Shown in pieces: positions 9,258-17,169 of a stretch of 64,000 nucleotides of DNA; the stretch's first letter is position 1, and every line of letters begins with the position of its first letter. Position numbers and translations under genes: made by a program. A model generated the notes under the pieces. That model did not search any database and was not told where the DNA came from. It was given only the letters and a program-made list of their open reading frames with translations. Source of the DNA: Pseudomonadota bacterium (GTDB taxonomy: Bacteria; Desulfobacterota; Desulfarculia; Desulfarculales; Desulfarculaceae); contig JAHIQI010000068.1 of assembly GCA_018902755.1 (NCBI GenBank), positions 1-64,000 on the forward strand. Direction: 5' to 3'.

Positions 9258-9356
9258 GAAATCGCCGACATGCTCAACGCCGAGGACATCAAGACGGGGC
9301 TGGGCGGGACCTGGAGTAGGGGGACTGTGCACCAGGTGTTGAACCGAAAGAAGTGA
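9258..9356 (+). pseudogene. Remnant of a recombinase C-terminus
   Basis: A 32-codon frame directly after an in-frame stop reads EIADMLNAEDI followed by KTGLGGTWSRGTVHQVLNRK and a stop at 9354-9356. The pattern IA..LN..GI.T..G..W...TV..IL is the usual end of the recombinase/resolvase domain. There is no start or catalytic domain in frame, so this is best read as a decayed fragment. The identification rests on a short pattern. Confidence 0.35.
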
Positions 9357-9490
9357 TGGAAAGCGCCGAACCGTCCAATTAGGCCTGTGTGGCTAATAGT
9401 CTGAATTTACTAACAAAGCCAGACGGGGCCTCTTGCGGCTCCGCCTGGAGATAACCAGCTGATATTAATGAAAAAATAATTAAGTGTCCC

Positions 9491-9904
9491 TTATGGTCCC
9501 AGGAAACACCTGCGAGCCCTCTCGCCGTCCTTTGAGAGTTGAGTTCCCCTTATAGCCCAAAGAAACGCCTGGGCTAGTCCCGCTGAACGCCTGGCAATTA
9601 ACCCGCACTTATGGTCCCGGAGAAGCGCCGGTGCCGGTCCCGCTGGATGCCTGACAATTAACCGCCACTTATGGTCCCAGCGAAGCGTCTGCCCAGCTTC
9701 CCTGGACGCATGACAATTAAATCCACCTTATAGTCCAAGGAGCCGTCAGAGCCGGTCCCGCTGAACGCATGGCAATTAAGGTCCACTTATAGTCCAAGGA
9801 AAGCGCCTGACCCTATCCCCTGGACGCCTGACAATTAACCAGCACTTATAGTCCAAGGAAAAACGTCTGGTGGTCCTGAGGGGGCTGCCAGGCGTTGTTC
9901 TTTT
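9491..9904 (+). repeat. Seven tandem 59-60 bp repeats (iteron-like)
   Basis: Seven units start at 9491, 9550, 9609, 9669, 9728, 9787 and 9846. Each begins with TTAT(A/G)GTCC and most end with GACAATTAA or GGCAATTAA and CCAC just before the next unit. The middle of each unit varies (CGCTGGACGCCTG and relatives). Regular spacing of about 5.6 helical turns, AT-rich ends and position directly upstream of a small DNA-binding-like protein and a P-loop protein fit an iteron-type replication origin or a partition/regulatory site. The function is inferred. Confidence 0.8.
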
Positions 9905-9978
9905 TGTTTGCGCGTTCGTCTACACCCACCAGTCTGAAATGGAATTCACCTAACCGAAAGAGGAAAGGAGGAGAAACG

Positions 9979-10263
9979 GTGCAAGAGCATCTATCCACCC
10001 ACCAGTACGAGCCGAGAAAACTCTGTAGCCGGAACCATAGGAGAACCGATAGGACCACGGTTTGGCTGACCCCCAAGGCCCTCCGGCAATTGGAGTGGCT
10101 GCTTGAGTTTTACTACCGCGTTCTGGGAGAACGGCCCGTGTCGACATCCCTGGTGGTCCGGCGCAGTCTGGGGGTTCTCCAGGAACACATCCAAGAAATG
10201 CTTCGCAAGGGCAACCTGGAAGCAGTCCTTGCTGAAGGAGAACACATCAAGGGTATGCGGTGA
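9979..10263 (+). CDS. Small protein, possibly ribbon-helix-helix DNA-binding
   Basis: The 94-residue protein is not recognised from a named family. The start is GTG 9979, preceded by the strong ribosome binding site AGGAAAGGAGGAG; the open frame continues upstream but without a comparable site. After a basic segment (RKLCSRNHRRTDR) the chain reads TTVWLTPKALRQLEWLLEFY and then VSTSLVVRRSLGVLQEHI, a beta-strand followed by two helices as in CopG/Arc-type proteins. It lies directly after the 59-bp repeats, so a role in binding them is plausible but unproven. Confidence 0.6.
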   Translation: MQEHLSTHQYEPRKLCSRNHRRTDRTTVWLTPKALRQLEWLLEFYYRVLGERPVSTSLVVRRSLGVLQEHIQEMLRKGNLEAVLAEGEHIKGMR

Positions 10264-10338
10264 GTAGGAGCATTTTCCCTGTACCCAGTTGACCCCTGAA
10301 AACCCTCACTCCCACGCAACCCAGCTTTGGAGAATCAA

Positions 10339-12255
10339 ATGGACGTGCATAGCGCCCAGCAGGACCAGTGCGTCCTGCCATCAGTCGGCTATCCGGCCCC
10401 CATGGCAGAAAATGTGGTTGAGTTATGTAATAAGGCCTTATTACGTGAGACAACCACATTTCCCGACACCCAGGGGCCGCTGACCAGAGCCACGATAACT
10501 GCCCTTCAGAAGACCTTCAGCCGACTGGGCCACAGACCCAGCCAGCCCATGTGGCAAGCCTTGGTGGACGTGGCCGCCACCCTGGAAGCCATGGCCAACG
10601 ACACCTGCCCTCCGCTTTACCATCTATCCAGCCTTGACCCTGGCGTCGGTAAGACCCAGACGGTTGTCCATTTCATCAGGGCACTGATGGCTTCTCCGCA
10701 TCACAGGGACGTGGGTGTCCTGCTGTGTGTTTCTAGGCTGGATGAGATCAGGTCGCTGTTGTTGGAGTTGGGCTTGGACAAGGATGAAATGGCGGTCTTC
10801 ACTTCGGATAAGGACCTCAATGCCGTGGGCACCGGCCGCATCAGATCGGCCAGGGTCTTGCTCACTACCCAGCAGATGGTGGAGGCCCGGACCAGGAATA
10901 AACCCTTCATGGATGTGGACCAGTTCCACCGCCATGGACGCCCACGACAGGTGCGCATCTGGGACGAGACAATACTGCCGGGACAGGCCATCACCCTGGG
11001 ACGCGACGATATCGCCTCCCTGCTCAAACCCCTAAGGGGTGTCTATCCCGTCTTGGTTGCCGACCTGGAAGATCTATTCACTGACCTCAAGGGCGTTGAG
11101 GACGGAAGCATCTACCAGGTCCCGGACTTTGCGGGTCAGCATGAGGTGGACCTGCAGGCTGTGCTTGAGGTGTTGCAGGGGGGTAACCCCAGTGACCAGA
11201 CGGTGGCTGAATCACTATGGTTCCTCTCTGGCAGGGCAGCCTCGGTGCGTCAGGATGGTGCCTACGGCAGTACGGTACTGAGCTATCGTGAGACCCTTCC
11301 GAGTGATCTGCCACCCGTCCTCGTCCTGGACGCCTCAGGCAGGGTGCGAGGCACCTACCCGGAATGGGAGGGTGGCAGGGGCAACCTGATACGACTCAGG
11401 GAGGCACCCAAGTCCTACGATAACCTTACGGTCAATGTCTGGTCTGTGGGGGGTGGCAAGAGTGCTTTCCGTAGGAACGGCAACCATTTGATCGACGGAA
11501 TAGCCACAACCATCAACGGCAAGCCTGGCGAGTCATGGCTAGTCGTGCACCACAAGGCCTCCCCGGTCATGGTCGATATTGAAGCAGGCGTGCGTGAGCT
11601 ATTAACTGTCGATCAGGACCAGGTCCACTTCATCACCTGGGGGAACCACCACGCCACCAACGCCTACAGCCATATCCCCAACGTGATCTTGGCAGGCACC
11701 TTGTTCTACCGTCAGTCACTGTACGAGGCCTTGGGCAGGCTGTCGGCGGGCAAGCCCCCCGAGCAGGGGCGCTACAGCGAGGATGCGTTGGCCAGAGTCA
11801 GGTCTGGTGAGCACTCACATCTGACCCTGCAGGCGCTATGCCGAGGGGCTGTGCGTCGGTGTCAGGGTCATGTCTGCGCACCCTGCGAGGCCTACATAAT
11901 AGCCAGCTCAAGGAGCGGCATTGGCCAGGACCTTGAGCGCATATTCCCAGGTTGCCAGGTTAAGCCGTGGCGGCCAATACCTATGGCGTTGCGAGGCAAG
12001 GTCAAGGAGGCGGTGGAGTTCATCGCTGCATGGTTCGAGGCGCAGCCGGATGGCTTCCTGAAATTCACCTCAGTGCGCAGGGCGTTGGGCATCACCGACT
12101 CGGCCAACTTCAGGCAGAACATCAGGCAGCATCCCGACTTCCAGCAGGCCTTGGCGGGGATGGGTGTCTTTGAGGACGGCGGAGACGTCTACAAGACAGG
12201 CTTCAGGAGGCTGTCCGGTGCCTGGTTCGGCTTTGAGGATGAATCCGCAGGCTAG
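10339..12255 (+). CDS. P-loop NTPase, helicase-like replication protein of the island
   Basis: The 638-residue protein has a Walker A motif (LDPGVGKTQ, about residues 99-107). It then has a SF2-like segment (VLLCVSRLDEIRSLL), a possible Walker B with acidic residues (VRIWDETILPG), and C-terminal helicase-like stretches (VHFITWGNHHATNAY; LTLQALCRGAVRR) that resemble motifs V and VI. ATG 10339 is chosen because GGAG lies 6 bases before it. With the iteron array and small protein upstream it forms what looks like a replication module. It could instead be another ATPase of mobile elements. No viral or plasmid family can be named with confidence. Confidence 0.65.
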   Translation: MDVHSAQQDQCVLPSVGYPAPMAENVVELCNKALLRETTTFPDTQGPLTRATITALQKTFSRLGHRPSQPMWQALVDVAATLEAMANDTCPPLYHLSSLDPGVGKTQTVVHFIRALMASPHHRDVGVLLCVSRLDEIRSLLLELGLDKDEMAVFTSDKDLNAVGTGRIRSARVLLTTQQMVEARTRNKPFMDVDQFHRHGRPRQVRIWDETILPGQAITLGRDDIASLLKPLRGVYPVLVADLEDLFTDLKGVEDGSIYQVPDFAGQHEVDLQAVLEVLQGGNPSDQTVAESLWFLSGRAASVRQDGAYGSTVLSYRETLPSDLPPVLVLDASGRVRGTYPEWEGGRGNLIRLREAPKSYDNLTVNVWSVGGGKSAFRRNGNHLIDGIATTINGKPGESWLVVHHKASPVMVDIEAGVRELLTVDQDQVHFITWGNHHATNAYSHIPNVILAGTLFYRQSLYEALGRLSAGKPPEQGRYSEDALARVRSGEHSHLTLQALCRGAVRRCQGHVCAPCEAYIIASSRSGIGQDLERIFPGCQVKPWRPIPMALRGKVKEAVEFIAAWFEAQPDGFLKFTSVRRALGITDSANFRQNIRQHPDFQQALAGMGVFEDGGDVYKTGFRRLSGAWFGFEDESAG

Positions 12256-12276
12256 GGCGAGAGAGGTCGCAAGGAT

Positions 12277-12315
12277 GGCCAGGAGGGGTTTTGAGCTTTC
12301 ATCCCACTCCTGGCC
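12277..12315. terminator. Hairpin between convergent genes
   Basis: A 9-bp perfect stem GGCCAGGAG (12277-12285) and CTCCTGGCC (12307-12315) lies between the end of the P-loop gene and the end of the integrase gene. There is no strong T-run, so it may serve both directions weakly. Confidence 0.4.
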
Positions 12316-12330
12316 GTTACCGTGTCCATC

Positions 12331-13440
12331 CTAGTACGGGATTACCTCCGCAGCCTGCAGGGTACGGCTTTCCAAGGCGTGGAGGTAACGTTCTGTGGTC
12401 TGCAGCCTCTTATGCCCAAGTAGTTGCATCAAGGTCCTCAGGTCCCCACCGTTGGCAAGAAAATGGCTCGCAAAGGTGTGGCGCAGGTCGTGGATGCGCA
12501 GATTGGTCTTGAAGTATTCTAGTTGCCCGCTAGCTGCCAGTTTCCTGGCTGTGGCACGCAGGTTATCTATAAGCCAGTTGCATCCCTTGGCCGGATAAAG
12601 GTAAGGTCCGGATAATTCGCTTAGTCTACGCTCCAGGTCATCCCGCAACCTGCGCCCCACAGGGAAGTATCGATAGCGATCTAGGCTACTTGTGGCAGTT
12701 TTGATGTTGTTGATCCTCAATCTGCCCTCACGGCGCAAATAGTCTGTCCTGCTGAGTCGGTACATTTCACCGCGCCTCATGCCGGTGCGGACTAGTAGGG
12801 AAAAGTAAGGGAGAAAGTCTGGCCGGCAATGCCTCAGGAATGCCTCTATCTCGTCCCTCTCAAGCACGATCATCTGGGCCAACCCGTCGGTTTCCTTGAT
12901 ACGCTTCATGCCTGAGAATGGATTGTCTTGGACCAAGCCAAGGGCCAGGGCGTGGTTAATAACCCGACGCATCACTTTCATCTCCAGGTTTACGGCAGAT
13001 CTTGTGAGCGTCCTCTTCCCCTTGCCCCTGGGCCGCTCCATAGCCTTCTGGCGGAAGTCTAAGGCCATGTCGCGGGTGATCTGGTCCATAGTGATTGGCC
13101 CGCAGTCTTGCTCGAAGTGGCGCACCACCAACCTGTACCGGGAAAGCGTAGAGGGGCTAACCTCTGCCCCGCAGACCCGCCAGAAATCGTGGATGAAGTC
13201 TCGCCATAAAGGCAGTCCATTGCCTGAGCTTGGCCCAACGGAACCCGCTGTCCTGATCTGTGCGGTCTGAGGTTTGGGGGGTGGTCCCCCTTCATTCGTG
13301 CCTTGCAGTTGGTCTCTCAGGTCGAGGGCGTCGTGGCGGCTGGCGAAGGTTTTGCGCCTTCTTTTACCGGAAGGTTCCTCCCAAACTGTGCTCCATGTCG
13401 CCCCAGCCTTCCGCTGGTTCCTTTCCACCCAAACTCGCAT
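12331..13440 (-). CDS. int: Tyrosine recombinase (integrase) of island 1
   Basis: The 369-residue phage-type integrase presumably inserts and excises island 1 at tRNA-Ser(GGA). It has an N-terminal arm-binding domain (RVWVERNQRKAGATW), a SAM-like core-binding domain (about 75-170) and a catalytic domain. The catalytic residues are all visible: R222 in TGMRRGEM, H317 and R320 in IHDLRHTF, H343 in LLGHKR and the nucleophile Y352 in TTERYLHAL. Its start faces the right att end, with the arm-type repeat 48-70 bases upstream. Confidence 0.93.
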   Translation of the reverse strand: MRVWVERNQRKAGATWSTVWEEPSGKRRRKTFASRHDALDLRDQLQGTNEGGPPPKPQTAQIRTAGSVGPSSGNGLPLWRDFIHDFWRVCGAEVSPSTLSRYRLVVRHFEQDCGPITMDQITRDMALDFRQKAMERPRGKGKRTLTRSAVNLEMKVMRRVINHALALGLVQDNPFSGMKRIKETDGLAQMIVLERDEIEAFLRHCRPDFLPYFSLLVRTGMRRGEMYRLSRTDYLRREGRLRINNIKTATSSLDRYRYFPVGRRLRDDLERRLSELSGPYLYPAKGCNWLIDNLRATARKLAASGQLEYFKTNLRIHDLRHTFASHFLANGGDLRTLMQLLGHKRLQTTERYLHALESRTLQAAEVIPY

Positions 13441-13487
13441 GGTCTACCTCCCGGCAGACCGCAAAGACCTATAACCCTATCGGGTAA

Positions 13488-13510
13488 TGTGCCCATCGCG
13501 TTGCCCATCG
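13488..13510 (+). repeat. Right arm-type repeat of island 1
   Basis: This is an exact 23-bp copy of 539-561, containing TGCCCATCG twice. It lies between the integrase start and tRNA copy 2, the usual place for integrase arm sites, and may also affect int transcription. Confidence 0.6.
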
Positions 13511-13544
13511 CGAGAGCCGATTTTTAGGGTAAAACAGGAAAGGG

Positions 13545-13577
13545 AAAAGGCGTAAGTAATTGAATACTTACGCCTTT
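13545..13577 (-). terminator. Terminator after tRNA-Ser(GGA) copy 2
   Basis: A perfect stem AAAGGCGTAAGTA and TACTTACGCCTTT flanks a six-base loop, with T-runs on both strands. Read on the - strand it lies directly downstream of tRNA copy 2. It is island DNA, so the island brought a replacement terminator for the tRNA. Confidence 0.75.
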
Positions 13578-13584
13578 AAAAGAC

Positions 13585-13678
13585 TGGCGGAGAGAGAGGG
13601 ATTCGAACCCTCGGTACACCTTTTGGGCGTACACACGATTTCCAGTCGTGCACCTTCGGCCAGCTCGGTCATCTCTCC
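13585..13678 (-). tRNA. tRNA-Ser(GGA), copy 2
   Basis: This tRNA is identical to 337-430 (anticodon GGA, long variable arm, encoded CCA). It keeps the original promoter on its 5' side (TTGACA, 17 bases, TATCTC), so this is likely the expressed copy. The 3' side is island DNA with its own terminator. Confidence 0.95.
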
Positions 13679-13706
13679 ATCTGCTTAGTTTGACAAAGTA
13701 AAGGCA

Positions 13707-13735
13707 GAGATACCCGAAAGCCGGGTGGATGTCAA
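13707..13735 (-). promoter_or_regulatory. Promoter of tRNA-Ser(GGA) copy 2
   Basis: On the - strand a TTGACA box (13735-13730) and a TATCTC box (13712-13707) are separated by 17 bases and lie about 30 bases before the tRNA 5' end. The equivalent sequence is absent in front of copy 1. Confidence 0.6.
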
Positions 13736-13753
13736 CCTGAGCGCGGAATGTTT

Positions 13754-15202
13754 TTAGATAATCAGGGGCGTACGCAGGGTGGTCTGCACCGGCGCATTGG
13801 TTTCCCGCGCATTACTGGTGCTTTGCTTCTTGCACTGCTCCTGGGCCGCCTGGCTCTGGGGCGAGGGCAGGAAGTCGGGATGCTCCCGTTGCAGCACGGC
13901 CATGACTGCGGTGCGGTACTCGGGACGCAGGCGCAGGGCGGCCAGGGGCAGATTGCCCCGCCAAACCGCCTCCACCAACAAGTTCACCGGGCCCACCGGG
14001 TCGTCGCCGTACACCCTCTGGGCCAGATGGTCCAGTTGGTCCAGCAAGGCCTCGGCATAGGCCACGTGGGACGGGTCGTCCAGGTCGAAGCTGTCCAGGC
14101 TGAAGGGCGGCGCGCCCAGGGTGGGGCTGGCCTGCTGATGGGCCGGACGGCTATCATGGTAGGCCCGAATCGCCTTTTCGCCGTGCAGTTGGCGAGGAGT
14201 CAGGTCCTCGTTGCCCAGGCTTTTGGCGCGCTTGTACTGGGCCTTCACCCAGTCGCCGTAATCGGCTCCCCGGGCGTCGGCCTGGCGGCGGGCCAGGTTG
14301 AAGTCCTCCCACTCGGGGTATTCCCAACGGGGGCGGAAGGAGGTGAAGTAGGTGGTCAAAAGACCCAGGTGACGGCGGCGGGCCCGGTCCCAGATGTCGC
14401 TGAGGTCGCGGGTGCGCTGCCACCAGATGATGTTGCGGTATTCGGCGCGGGCGGTGAGGAGGAGCTTTTCCTCCAGGGTGGCTTCCACCGGGCTGAGTCG
14501 GGGTGGCTGGGGCTGGGCCGGAATCTCCGGCTCGGGCTCCAGCTCGGCCTCCACCTCGAGTGCGGCTTGAGGCTCGGCGGACGGCTCTTGACCCAGACCG
14601 AAGTCCAGATCATCCATCGGTTCCTGGGACGGCTGCGGGGCCGGCGCGGCGGCCTGGGCCTGAGTCGGTGGGGTTATCCCCAACTCACGCAGGGTCTGGC
14701 TGAGCAGATCCACGGTCTGGCGGCGGTCCAGGTCCAGCAGGTGCTTTTCGAGCTGCTGGTACAGGCGGCGGGCCAGGGCGCTCACCCCATCGGACGCGGC
14801 CGGAGCCTGGGCCTCGGGCTCGGCCTGGGGTTGGTATTGTTCTTGGGGCTCTTCCCAGGAGGGCTCTTCCGATACCTGGCGGCTCTCCGCCTGGCCCAGA
14901 AGCCTCAGTCCCATGGAAGTCGGCCTGACGTTGAGGGGCAGACCCGCCCCCGGCTTTACGATGCGAAGCATGCCGTCGGATTCCAGGCCACGAAGGTGGC
15001 GATTCAAAAGCTGTTGACTCAAGTCGATGCTCTCCCGAACTTCGCTGCTGGTGGCCCATTCTCCTTCACGGCAAAGGGAAGCCACCACCTTTAGCACCAT
15101 GCGCCGCGTGGGATGCAGGCGCGGGTGCTTGGAGGCTACCCAGGCGTCCAAACGGACAGGCTCGCCGCCGCCGTTGGTGCCGTTCTTGGAGAAGTTGACC
15201 AT
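13754..15202 (-). CDS. Winged-helix domain protein of unknown function
   Basis: The 482-residue protein is not recognised as a named family. Residues about 30-90 look like a winged helix (RMVLKVVASLCREGEWATSS, then LLNRHLRGLESDGMLRIV), similar to MarR-type DNA-binding domains. A long proline/glutamine/glutamate-rich linker follows (about 105-250). A folded C-terminal half is rich in Trp, Tyr and Arg (WWQRTRDLSDIWDRARRRHLG). It ends 73 bases from tRNA copy 2 just outside island 1. Role unknown; a regulator is the simplest guess. Confidence 0.75.
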   Translation of the reverse strand: MVNFSKNGTNGGGEPVRLDAWVASKHPRLHPTRRMVLKVVASLCREGEWATSSEVRESIDLSQQLLNRHLRGLESDGMLRIVKPGAGLPLNVRPTSMGLRLLGQAESRQVSEEPSWEEPQEQYQPQAEPEAQAPAASDGVSALARRLYQQLEKHLLDLDRRQTVDLLSQTLRELGITPPTQAQAAAPAPQPSQEPMDDLDFGLGQEPSAEPQAALEVEAELEPEPEIPAQPQPPRLSPVEATLEEKLLLTARAEYRNIIWWQRTRDLSDIWDRARRRHLGLLTTYFTSFRPRWEYPEWEDFNLARRQADARGADYGDWVKAQYKRAKSLGNEDLTPRQLHGEKAIRAYHDSRPAHQQASPTLGAPPFSLDSFDLDDPSHVAYAEALLDQLDHLAQRVYGDDPVGPVNLLVEAVWRGNLPLAALRLRPEYRTAVMAVLQREHPDFLPSPQSQAAQEQCKKQSTSNARETNAPVQTTLRTPLII

Positions 15203-15714
15203 ATAAATCCGCTTGCTCCTCAGACTGGTTCGCTTACAAGTAAAGCAAAACCAGTGCCAATTGGCCTATGAGCTCCGGAGGTATGGCAATCGCCGTCTTG
15301 ATCCGCATCCAAATATGCCAGGGTCTACTCCGAGGGTCTCATATTTCTTATAGTGTGGTTATAACTGACCAAATTGTCAACGATAAAGGTTCGCGTCTTG
15401 ATAATAAGCAAAAAGGCACCAAATATTGGGTAACCGTTTGTTGAGCCCCACCACCAGTGGGGTGGTCCAAAATTCCACCGATTTGCCCCGCTCGGGGCTT
15501 TCAGGGCGATTTCAGCAAAATGCCGCCCGGCGAAGGCCACCGTCGCAGTCAAAATGAAGCCGCCCGCGCGGTGGTTGTGGGGCGGTTTTGGGGCACAACT
15601 CCATTCAACTCGCTGTAATGTCTAGGCACCTTGCAGGCGGTATAAACGCCAAAAAGTTGACGTTAAGGTGGGTATGCGGCAAATAAATGACTATTTTTGT
15701 GGCCACCGGTCGGG
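15203..15714. other. Non-coding gap with a dyad
   Basis: The 512-base gap between two - strand genes has no credible gene. It is AT-rich near 15340-15430 and holds a TGAC-N6-GTCA dyad at 15366-15379 that may be an operator for the winged-helix gene. A hairpin (CCCCACCACC and GTGGGGTGG) lies near 15447. The rest shows nothing I can interpret. Confidence 0.4.
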
Positions 15715-16884
15715 TCAACCCGCCAGCCTGCGCAGCCCACGGGCCGCCTTTTCCAGGGTCTCGGCGCTCTTGCAGAAGCAAAAGCGCACCTGGGTGCGGC
15801 CCAGCTCGGGCCGGGAGTAAAAGCTGGAGCCGGGCACCGTGGCCACCCCGGTCAGCTCGATGAGCTTGAGAGCCATGGCGGTGTCGTCCACGCAGCCGTA
15901 GCGCTCCATGAGGTGGGCCACCTCGGTGATGATGTAGTAAGCGCCCTTGGGTAGGTTGGGGTTGAAGCCCAGTTCGTCCAGCACCCCGAAGAGTTGATCG
16001 CGGCGCTGGGTGTAGAGCCCCTTGAGGCCCTGGTAGTAGGACTCGGGCAGCTTCAGCCCGGCGGCGCAGGCCTCCTGCAGGGGGTGGGCCGCGCCCACGG
16101 TGAGGAAGTCGTGCACCTTGCGCACCGCCGCGGTCACCGCCGGCGGGGCGATGACCCAGCCCACCCGCCATCCGGTGGCCGAGAAGGTCTTGGACATGGA
16201 GTTGACGGTGATGCCCAGGTCGGCCATGCCGGCGAGCGAGGCCGGAGAGATGTGCTCCTCGCCGTCATAAAGTATGTACTCGTAGATCTCGTCGTTGATC
16301 AGGTAGGCGTCCCAGCGGCGGCACAGCTCGGCGATGCTGGTGAGCTCGTTACGGGTGAAGACCTTGCCCGTGGGGTTGTTGGGGGTGTTGACCACGATGG
16401 CCTTGGTCTTGGGCCCGAAGGCGGCAGCCAGCTCGTCCAGGTCGAAGCTCCAGTCCGGGGGACGAAGGGTCACGTAGCGGGGGGTGGCCCCGGAGAGCAG
16501 GGTGTCGGGTCCGTAGTTTTCATAAAACGGCTCGAAGATCACGATCTCGTCGCCGGGGTTGATGATGGCCTTGAGTGCGGCGATCATGCCCTCGGTGGCC
16601 CCGCAGGTCACGGTGAGCATGGTGTCGGGGTCCACCTCCAGGTGGTTGTAGGTCTTGGCCCGCTGGGCGATGGCCTGGCGCAGGTTGGGGGTGCCCCAGG
16701 TCACGGCGTACTGGTTGTAGCCCTCGCGGATGGCCTTGATGGCCGCCTCCTTGACCGGTTCGGGGGTGTCCCAGTCCGGGAACCCCTGGGCCAGGTTGAT
16801 GCCGCCGTGTTCCGCGCAGACCCGGCTCATGCCCCGGATCACCGATTCTCCGAAACGCAAGGTAAGTTGGTTGACAGGCTTCAA
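15715..16884 (-). CDS. PLP-dependent class I/II aminotransferase
   Basis: The 389-residue fold-type I aminotransferase belongs to the group of aspartate/methionine/kynurenine-oxoglutarate transaminases. It shows the substrate-site start INLAQGFPDWDTP, the cofactor contacts TPNNPTGKVF and DEIYEYILYDG, the PLP lysine in NSMSKTFSATGWRVGW, and a C-terminal carboxylate-binding Arg in VRFCFCK. Length is typical. It transfers an amino group between an amino acid and a keto acid in the cytoplasm; the exact substrate cannot be told. A 57-residue gene lies upstream on the same strand. Confidence 0.9.
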   Translation of the reverse strand: MKPVNQLTLRFGESVIRGMSRVCAEHGGINLAQGFPDWDTPEPVKEAAIKAIREGYNQYAVTWGTPNLRQAIAQRAKTYNHLEVDPDTMLTVTCGATEGMIAALKAIINPGDEIVIFEPFYENYGPDTLLSGATPRYVTLRPPDWSFDLDELAAAFGPKTKAIVVNTPNNPTGKVFTRNELTSIAELCRRWDAYLINDEIYEYILYDGEEHISPASLAGMADLGITVNSMSKTFSATGWRVGWVIAPPAVTAAVRKVHDFLTVGAAHPLQEACAAGLKLPESYYQGLKGLYTQRRDQLFGVLDELGFNPNLPKGAYYIITEVAHLMERYGCVDDTAMALKLIELTGVATVPGSSFYSRPELGRTQVRFCFCKSAETLEKAARGLRRLAG

Positions 16885-16985
16885 GGCGCACTACTCCCCG
16901 GCTGGGCCGCCCGCCCCGCCCCGGCGGACGGCGAATTTCTGGAACAAGGCAAGGCTATCCCAAAGACGGCTTCAGGGCAAAAAAA

Positions 16986-17159
16986 TCATTCGCCTTGCAA
17001 ACGGGGACAGGCCTCGGCCACCCGGCCCAGGGCGTTGACCACGCCGCGCAGCAGGCCCAGCACCTGCCCGGGGGGCAAGATGCCCTGTTCGCTCAGCAAT
17101 TGGGCCGCCTGCTCCACTTGGCGCTCCAGGCTTTTTATGGTAGGGCGCAGGTCTTCCAT
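16986..17159 (-). CDS. Small hypothetical protein (57 residues)
   Basis: A short gene starts at ATG 17159 with a good ribosome binding site (AAGGAGTG, 7 bases upstream) and ends at TGA 16986-16988. It reads MEDLRPTIKSLERQVEQAAQ, then LLSEQGILPPGQVLGLLRG and VVNALGRVAEACPRLQGE. The first part looks like a short coiled coil. It lies about 100 bases upstream of the aminotransferase on the same strand, so they may be cotranscribed. No family is recognised. Confidence 0.6.
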   Translation of the reverse strand: MEDLRPTIKSLERQVEQAAQLLSEQGILPPGQVLGLLRGVVNALGRVAEACPRLQGE

Positions 17160-17169
17160 GTTCACTCCT

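Larger units (their letters stand above)
337..13680. mobile_element. Island 1: integrative element in tRNA-Ser(GGA)
   Basis: Two identical 96-bp direct repeats (337-432 and 13585-13680), each a full tRNA-Ser(GGA), bound a 13.2-kb segment. A tyrosine integrase gene reads away from the right copy. A second pair of 23-bp direct repeats (539-561 and 488-510 of the 13-kb block) lies just inside each end and looks like integrase arm-binding sites. The cargo is a type I restriction-modification operon with an AbiE pair, an iteron-like array and a P-loop protein. Exact crossover points inside the 96-bp repeat cannot be seen. Confidence 0.85.

Noticed and set aside
9004..9342. 112-residue open frame upstream of the repeat array
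   Set aside because: Proline/serine/tryptophan-rich composition without a ribosome binding site; only the other-frame recombinase-like fragment looks protein-like.
9491..9904. The 59-bp tandem repeats as a second CRISPR array
   Set aside because: Units are contiguous and related over their full length; there are no unique spacers between short identical repeats, and no cas gene is near.
15325..15552. 75-residue open frame in the gap before the aminotransferase
   Set aside because: No ribosome binding site, no recognisable pattern, and the region has intergenic composition.
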